From contig JAFCGN010000007.1 of the NCBI GenBank assembly GCA_017608045.1, positions 1 through 53,166 of the forward strand: 53,166 bases of DNA, given 5' to 3'. The notes below the pieces were generated by a model. That model was not told the DNA's origin. It worked only from the letters and a program-made list of their open reading frames with translations, and searched no databases. Shown here piece after piece: positions 46,890-53,166 of the stretch; positions within the stretch are counted from its first letter, which is position 1, and every line of letters begins with the position of its first letter. Source of the stretch: Candidatus Parvarchaeota archaeon (lineage in GTDB: Archaea > Nanobdellota > Nanobdellia > JAFCGN01). A program made the position numbers and the translations under genes.

Positions 46890-47329
46890 AACATTTAATT
46901 TTTAATTAAAACTTTTATTACTAAATTTATGCGATTTAAAGAGCCTTTTTTGATTAAAAATTTGCTAAAAATGTGTTCTAAAAAAGTATATATTCTTAGG
47001 TGAAAACAGGACAAGTTAGAAGCAAAACTAAACTACTCAACGTTATAAAATTAACTCAGGTTTTATTTGTTTGTATCCAATAATAGGGATTATGTTGCGC
47101 AAAAGCCCAAATACACTCAACGTTGTGAAACAGGTTTTCTTTGTTTTTTTGGTTAAAAATCTCATTTATTTACTACGTTGTGATTTTGTTTCTTTTTGTT
47201 TGTAATCATGATGTGGTTGGAAAAAAGTGTTCGTAATCCTGTTTTTTACGCGTTAAAATCGCGTTCTGCGGAATATATATTCTGAGCTGAAAATACGCTT
47301 ATTTAGAAGCATTATTTTTTGGCATTTTT

Positions 47330-47381
47330 GATTAAAACTTTTAATCGAAAACAACAATAAAAAAGATTAAAACTTTTAATC
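47330..47381. repeat. Two copies of the perfect dyad GATTAAAA-C-TTTTAATC (47330-47346, 47365-47381)
   Basis: 17-bp inverted repeat around a single central base, repeated 35 bp apart. Confidence 0.88.
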
Positions 47382-47785
47382 GGTTTTTTGTGTTTTTTAT
47401 TAAAAACTAAAAGCAAATTTTTTGTTCTTAAGGTGATTTAAGGAGTTTTTAATATTTTGTTTTGCAGGGGTTTGAGGTAATAAGAAAGAACAAATTGTTG
47501 TGATCAATATTTCAAAATTATTTTTCTTAATCAAAAACACTTGCAAGCACTACTAAAATAATTACTTCTAAAAGAGTTAAACCAACAAAAATTAGAGAAG
47601 TTGTTTTTCATAGGCATCCTATTAAAAGTAGAACGCTCCCTCTAAAATATACCTTTGCAATGCTGTTTCTTTTCAGGAGCATTGACATTAGCTAATTTAA
47701 CCATAAATTTGATGATTAAATTTGTTCAATACAGATTCATAATTTTTTCGGTAGATTTATATATATCTTAATTATTTTAAGTAAT

Positions 47786-48853
47786 ATGGACAAGAGGACA
47801 AAAAAAGACAAAATTCTTCAGGATATTTCTTCTGCACTTAAGAAAAAACCCATGACTATAAATGAACTTGCAGAAACAATAGATCTTAATTGGACAACTG
47901 TAAGAGACAACTTGAAGATTTTGGAGAATTTAGGTCTTGTAAATTTCGAACATGAAAAAAGTAAAAAAATTTACTTTGTAAAGGAAGACCTTACTATTAA
48001 AGTAAAGAGAAGTAACACTTTTTTTGGATTACCTATATCTTCTGAACAAGAAAAAATTTTCAATACACTATTTAGTAAAACAAGAGAATTATGGGTTAAA
48101 GTAACTGGAAAAGAACCTGGAAAAACAAAGGTTTATAAAACAGCAGTTGAAGCAATCAAAGAATTAGGTTTAGAAGTACCTTATGGTTGGTATAAATTTG
48201 GAGAAGTATGTTTAATGACTTATGAACCAGAAAAAGAATACGTGCCTGAAATACAAATACCAAAAATTGATAGTGTAATAGAAAGAATTATAGAAAAATT
48301 TAAGACAATGAACACACTCGAGTTAGAAATTTATTGTTATTCAAAAAATTCTCTATATAAATCAAGTTTAGAAATAAGAAAAAAGTTAATAGAATGTGGG
48401 GGAAATATTAAAAATCTGGAAGGGTTACAAAAAGATCTTTATACTTTTCTCTTTTCAATGAAAAAAGGGGTATATGATGAAGAAACATTTGACTTAGTAA
48501 GAGATTTTGTGATTATTACTTCATTTTTAGTAAATAGCAAAAAAAATGCTCTGCCTCAAATAATACTTGCTTTTGAAACGATTTGGTCATTAATTGCAAT
48601 TTTTAATTTTATGTATTCTCTTGAAAAAGAATTTGGTTACAGTAGAAAAATGTTAGAAGAATATATGAAAGATAAAATACTTTCAGCTAAAGAAGAATGT
48701 AATTGTATATTATCGGATTTAAGTGAATTAATGAAAGAGAGTTTGTCTTCGAATGAAAAAGGATTTTCTCAAGGAAAATTAAAAGGTAAACTAAAAGAAA
48801 TTGATAGAGAAGAAGTGTTTGAAGAGTTTGCAGAAAAAATTTCTAAACATTAA
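47786..48853 (+). CDS. Winged-helix N-terminal protein with long helical C-terminus
   Basis: KKPMTINELAETIDLNWTTVRDNLKILENLGLVNFEHEKSKKIYFVKE. Confidence 0.7.
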   Translation: MDKRTKKDKILQDISSALKKKPMTINELAETIDLNWTTVRDNLKILENLGLVNFEHEKSKKIYFVKEDLTIKVKRSNTFFGLPISSEQEKIFNTLFSKTRELWVKVTGKEPGKTKVYKTAVEAIKELGLEVPYGWYKFGEVCLMTYEPEKEYVPEIQIPKIDSVIERIIEKFKTMNTLELEIYCYSKNSLYKSSLEIRKKLIECGGNIKNLEGLQKDLYTFLFSMKKGVYDEETFDLVRDFVIITSFLVNSKKNALPQIILAFETIWSLIAIFNFMYSLEKEFGYSRKMLEEYMKDKILSAKEECNCILSDLSELMKESLSSNEKGFSQGKLKGKLKEIDREEVFEEFAEKISKH

Positions 48854-49283
48854 GGAAATCAGATGGAAATAAGATTTCAATTTTATCTATGAAAATACTA
48901 AAGTGTTCTATGTTCCCTGTAACTAAAAAATCTGTCTTGGCTTTTATGGCTAAGACTGCATGTAGGGCATCTGCATAATGCGTTTCATTAGTGCTTCTGC
49001 ATATTTTTCTAGTTTTTTCTATGTCTTCTTTACTGGTCTTTACTTCTTCTGTTTTTAGGTTAAATTCATGAATAATTTTCTCAAAATTTTCCGAAGAAAT
49101 ACCTATTTTTTTACATTCTTCTTTTAACCAATCTGAAACAATAAGGATGAATTGTTCATCTCTAATTTTTTTGAATGTTTCAAATGCAAAGTATGAATGA
49201 GGGATAATTGTGTTCTCCCCTGATAAATAGTTCTTGAAGACATTAGTATCTAAATAAACTCTTTTTTGTTTGTTATTACCCAT
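48843..49283 (-). CDS. PIN-domain ribonuclease-like protein
   Basis: RVYLDTNVFKNYLSG, ETHYADALHAVLAIKAKTDFLVTGNIEHF (conserved acidic positions of the PIN fold). Confidence 0.8.
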   Translation of the reverse strand: MGNNKQKRVYLDTNVFKNYLSGENTIIPHSYFAFETFKKIRDEQFILIVSDWLKEECKKIGISSENFEKIIHEFNLKTEEVKTSKEDIEKTRKICRSTNETHYADALHAVLAIKAKTDFLVTGNIEHFSIFIDKIEILFPSDFLNV

Positions 49284-49490
49284 AAAATCAATACTTGAAC
49301 ATATTTTGTAAATAAATAATTTATTTTTAGTTTATGATAGTAATCTTAAGGAAAACAAGATGTATGCTTTATAATCATAAAAACTTTATAATTAAATAAT
49401 CCTAACAATACTTAGTAATTCATAAACATTAACAAGATTTATGAGTAATGAAGATGATAAGTATTAATTAATTATTTCTCTTACACTTTG

Positions 49491-49528
49491 CTCTCGCCTG
49501 TTCTTTCAGAGAAAAGAACGGGCGGGAG
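49491..49528. other. 16-bp GC-rich hairpin, 6-nt loop
   Basis: CTCTCGCCTGTTCTTT-CAGAGA-AAAGAACGGGCGGGAG; 14 Watson-Crick plus 2 G.U pairs, no bulges. Confidence 0.85.
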
Positions 49529-49594
49529 TTTAGTATTTAGTAGCGGAAAAAAGTAATATTTATAAGTATGTGTAACTATTTGCTTATTTGAGGA

Positions 49595-49753
49595 ATGAAA
49601 ATGACATCAAAGAACATAACACTCAAAGTAAATGCTAAGCTTTATAATAAATTTAGAAAACTCTGTAAGGAGGAAGGATGGATAGTATCTCGTCAATTTG
49701 AGAAATGTATGGAAGCAGAGTTAAAAAAGAGAGGACAAGAAAATGGAAGTTGA
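49595..49753 (+). CDS. 52-aa ribbon-helix-helix-like protein
   Basis: MKMTSKNITLKVNAKLYNKFRKLCKEEGWIVSRQFEKCMEAELKKRGQENGS; overlaps the next CDS by 11 nt. Below the size cutoff of the supplied ORF track. Confidence 0.7.
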   Translation: MKMTSKNITLKVNAKLYNKFRKLCKEEGWIVSRQFEKCMEAELKKRGQENGS

Positions 49754-51830
49754 AACATTATTACGCGATATAGAAAACAAGGATTTAGTTCTGCCTGAAT
49801 TTCAGAGAGAGTTTGTATGGAAAGAACAGGATGTAAAGACATTTATTCAATCTTTGTATAAAGGATACCCTACAGGTTCTTTACTTATTTGGAAAACTCT
49901 TAACCCACCAAAAATAAGGGGAGAAAAAAAAGATGCTGAGGGGGTTTATACTCGTGTTCTTCTTGACGGACAGCAAAGATTAACTACACTTTACTTATTC
50001 ATTAAAGGTAGATCCCCTCCATATTACCCCGATATGAAGAAGCGATTTAATCTTTATTTTAATGTAGAAACTGAAGAGTTCAGATATTTTCAAAAAACTT
50101 TAATGGAAGGTAAGAAAGAATGGATTTCTCTTTTAGATTTTTTTAAAGCTGGAAGTGCTGCTACATTTATAAATAACAGCGAAGACAAGGAGTTTTATTT
50201 TAAACATTTAGATCAATTAACAAAACTTGAAAATATAAAGACATATGATTATTTTGTTGATGAAGAAAAGCTTGGAAAATTAACTGAAATAAAAGAAGTT
50301 GTAAGAATATTTAACTTAGTTAATAAACAAGGACGAACATTATTAGAGGAAGATTTGGCGTTGGCTCATGTTTGTGTTTTTTGGCCTGAAATTAAAGAGA
50401 TTTTTAGAAAAGAATTGGAATTATTAGAAAAAAGCGGTTTTGAATTTGATTTTAATTTTTTGATTTTATGTTTAAACTGTGTTGCAACAGGTCATGCTAA
50501 ATTTGATAGTTTTTATAATGTTTCTGAAGATAAAATAAGAGATGCATGGACAAAAGTAAAGAGAAGTTTGGAATATTTGATTAATATACTTCACGACAAA
50601 GCTTATGTTAGTTCGACTAAATCTTATGAATTAAAATCTAATGCTTTGTTAGTACCGATGATTGTTTACTTATCCAATAACAGGTTTGAATTTAAAGATG
50701 AGAAAACATTAAACAAATTCTTATATTGGTTTTATAATGCAATGATGTGGGGAAGATATACAAGAAGAGGAAAATCATCGCCATTAGAACAAGATGTTGT
50801 AACAATCACAAGAGAAAATTCACCAGAATCATTAATCCATAATTTTAAAAGAGAAGTTCCATATTTTGAAGTCAAGCCTGAAAATATTAAAGGTGCTCCT
50901 GTTACAAGCCCGTTTTTTAATATGATGTTTATTATAGCTAAATCAGAAGGTGCAGTGGATTGGTTTAATGGTCAAGTTTTACATTCAAAATTGATTGGAA
51001 GTTCTTATAGGTTGCACAAACATCATATCTTTCCAAGGAGTATATTAAAGAAATATGGTTATTATAATGAAATTGAAAAGAAAAAAATGGTCAATGAAAT
51101 TGCTAATAGAGCATTCCTAACAGAGAGAGCTAATATTCAAATAAGAAATTCAAAACCTGAGAAGTATTTACCTAAAGTATTGAAAAAATACCCTAGTGCA
51201 TTAAAGTCTCAATTTGTTTCTGAGAAAGAAGATCTTTGGAAAATTGAAAATTTTGAAGACTTTTTAAGAGATAGAAGAAAAAGGATTGCAGAACAAATTA
51301 ACAAATTTATGAAAAATTTAGTGGATAGTGATTTGCCTAAACTAGATATTCGTGAATTAATTAAACAGGAAGAAAGCTACAATCTTGAATTTAAATCAAC
51401 ATTCTCTTGGAATCTAAAAGAAGAAAAAGTAGATAAAGATATAAAATATTCAGTTTTGAAAACAATTGTTGGGTTTATGAATGCAAACGGTGGGACTCTT
51501 CTTATTGGGGTTAGCGATGACAAAAAGATAATTGGCTTGGAATATGACTATAAAGCAAATTGGAAAGGAAACAAAGACGGTTTCTTGCTAGATTTTAGAA
51601 ATTTTATTGAAAAACAGATAGGTATAACAAATTATAATCGTTATATCACCCTAAATTTTATGGAAATTAATAATAAAGAGATTTTAATGGTTCAAGTTGA
51701 AAAAAGTTTAGATCCAATCTTTGTCAAAGCGAACGGTAAGAAAATTATGTATGTTAGATTAGATAACAAAACTGAACCTATAGATGACCCAGAAGAAATA
51801 AATAAGTATATTGAAGATAATTGGAAATGA
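49743..51830 (+). CDS. DUF262 (GmrS-like) + HNH-type + AlbA_2/Schlafen-type fusion protein
   Basis: N-terminal LPEFQREFVWKEQDVKTFIQSLYKGYPTGSLLIWK and VLLDGQQRLTTLY (DUF262); central HKHHIFPRSILKK (HNH-like); C-terminal ESYNLEFKSTFSWNL...LKTIVGFMNANGGTLLIGVSDDKKIIGLE (AlbA_2). Confidence 0.9.
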   Translation: MEVETLLRDIENKDLVLPEFQREFVWKEQDVKTFIQSLYKGYPTGSLLIWKTLNPPKIRGEKKDAEGVYTRVLLDGQQRLTTLYLFIKGRSPPYYPDMKKRFNLYFNVETEEFRYFQKTLMEGKKEWISLLDFFKAGSAATFINNSEDKEFYFKHLDQLTKLENIKTYDYFVDEEKLGKLTEIKEVVRIFNLVNKQGRTLLEEDLALAHVCVFWPEIKEIFRKELELLEKSGFEFDFNFLILCLNCVATGHAKFDSFYNVSEDKIRDAWTKVKRSLEYLINILHDKAYVSSTKSYELKSNALLVPMIVYLSNNRFEFKDEKTLNKFLYWFYNAMMWGRYTRRGKSSPLEQDVVTITRENSPESLIHNFKREVPYFEVKPENIKGAPVTSPFFNMMFIIAKSEGAVDWFNGQVLHSKLIGSSYRLHKHHIFPRSILKKYGYYNEIEKKKMVNEIANRAFLTERANIQIRNSKPEKYLPKVLKKYPSALKSQFVSEKEDLWKIENFEDFLRDRRKRIAEQINKFMKNLVDSDLPKLDIRELIKQEESYNLEFKSTFSWNLKEEKVDKDIKYSVLKTIVGFMNANGGTLLIGVSDDKKIIGLEYDYKANWKGNKDGFLLDFRNFIEKQIGITNYNRYITLNFMEINNKEILMVQVEKSLDPIFVKANGKKIMYVRLDNKTEPIDDPEEINKYIEDNWK

Positions 51831-51920
51831 TAGCAATGAGCAATAAAAAAGTAGAGATTACAAAAGGGTTGAAGTGAGCATAAAACTTTCATTAAAACAT
51901 ACTCCTGCAAAAGATATATC

Positions 51921-52553
51921 TTGAGTGTTATTAAAGTTAGTCTTTTAGCCGTACTTGTTATTGGTGGGTCAATTTCCTCATTAATTGAAGATTATATTCC
52001 AAGAAAGAAAGAGGAGCGTCTTCTTAGTTTCATAAAAGGATTAACTATCAAACTTGAAGAATATGTCCAGATTGATGTAAAATATATCAAAACAGAAGAT
52101 TTTGCATACTTATTTGAAGAATGTATGAAAGGAGTTTTATCAAACTACCAAGAACAAAAATTATTTTATTTTAAAGGCATTATTATTATAAATTCTTTAA
52201 GGCGAGATATAAAGAACAAAAAGATATTATTTACATCTTGTTAATAGTCTAACAGATTTACATTTAAGAATTTTAGTAACCTCTAATAATCCAAAAGCTT
52301 ATTTTGATAGTTATAATTTAGATGCAAATTTAATTCAGGGAATGTCATTTGGAAAGGTTTTTGAAGTTGCTTTAATAGGAATAGAATCTGAAATGATTAG
52401 GTCAGCATATGGAGACTTATTCTAGATATATTTATTGAATACTGATAAAAGCATTTTTGGAACATTGATAACAGGAACAGGTTTTAATATTGTAAAAGGA
52501 AGAGTTATTAATTTTGGAAGATCTTTTATTGACTTCTGTACAAATTATTGATT
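51921..52553 (+). pseudogene. Decayed hypothetical gene with frameshift and internal stop
   Basis: SVIKVSLLAVLVIGGSISSLIEDYIPRKKEERLLSFIKGLT...RRDIKNKK, then in another frame RYYLHLVNSLTDLHLRILVTSNNPKAYFDSYNLDANLIQGMSFGKVFEVALIGIESEMIRSAYGDLF*IYLLNTDKSIFGTLITGTGFNIVKGRVINFGRSFIDFCTNY*. Confidence 0.7.
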
Positions 52554-52955
52554 AAATTTTCTTGTCTCCCCTCTAATAAATTTCTTTTACGCAGTAGAAG
52601 ATTATCTGTCCGAGGACTGAACTTCACTCTTTTGTCTTAATGAACGTATTGTCTGCTTCGCAGTTATTGATATCAAAGTAAGTAAAAACTACGGCACCTA
52701 TCCGATTTTCGGCAGTAAGGAAACTCTCTCCGTTCCTTTTATTCCGAGCCACGCTGCTTTCTCATCCTTCAGGTTTAATTATAATAACAGATTTAACTGG
52801 AAATTCCTTGCAAGAAGTGTAGAAAATTTGGGAAAATCGCTTTGGAAACTTCATTAAATCACATATGTTAATTGTAATTATTTTTAAGGACTAAAAGTAA
52901 AAGAAACAGTTCATGAAAAGAAAGATTTATTAATTAATGGGTATATCTCGGTAAT

Positions 52956-53166
52956 ATGGAAGATCCAATCATTTCTTTTAAAGGACGAAACGGAAAAATT
53001 GAGTTGTATAAAGATTTTGTAAGATTGGATAGAAGAACAGTGATGGGAGTTTTAATGCAAGGATTAAAAGGTAAAAAGGATATTTTTTTTCACAATATAA
53101 CTTCCATTCAAATAAAAAAGCCTGGATTGACCGTAGGTTATCTTCAATTTTCAATTCCAGGGGGTA
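52956..53166 (+). CDS. DUF4429/bacterial PH-like domain protein, 3'-truncated by window edge
   Basis: MEDPIISFKGRNGKIELYKDFVRLDRRTVMGVLMQGLKGKKDIFFHNITSIQIKKPGLTVGYLQFSIPGG; open to the window end. Confidence 0.65.
   Translation, partial: MEDPIISFKGRNGKIELYKDFVRLDRRTVMGVLMQGLKGKKDIFFHNITSIQIKKPGLTVGYLQFSIPGG

Overview
AT-rich archaeal chromosome segment. Small compact genes, class III signal-peptide pilins, FlaI/FlaJ-type secretion genes, Hjc, DtdA-type deacylase, DPH6-like and archaeal-type PheST together suggest a DPANN-like lineage such as Woesearchaeota/Pacearchaeota (inference only, no search run). About 1-45.7 kb is mostly housekeeping: GlyRS, HIT, UDG family 4, PheS/PheT, DPH6-like, TrmB-like regulator, CorA, Hjc, an m5C-methyltransferase, UMP kinase, MinD, DtdA, UPF0282-like MBL protein, and tRNA-Thr(CGT, apparently intron-containing), tRNA-Phe(GAA) and tRNA-Gln(CTG). 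Within it are two larger modules. One (21.3-27.6 kb) has a multi-PAS histidine kinase, two response regulators, two P-loop-less KaiC-like proteins and one intact KaiC-like ATPase. The other (27.7-36.9 kb) is an archaeal type IV pilus locus. From about 45.7 kb onward the window becomes accessory: two long noncoding, repeat-rich stretches flank a winged-helix gene with a 21-bp-period repeat array. These are followed by a wHTH/PIN convergent pair, a 16-bp GC-rich hairpin, an RHH-DUF262/HNH/AlbA_2 candidate defence operon, a decayed gene and a compositionally foreign stretch. The best candidates for something undescribed are the RHH + DUF262-HNH-AlbA_2 fusion operon, the repeat array/dyad control region around the wHTH gene at 46.3 kb, and the PAS-kinase/KaiC-like signalling cluster.
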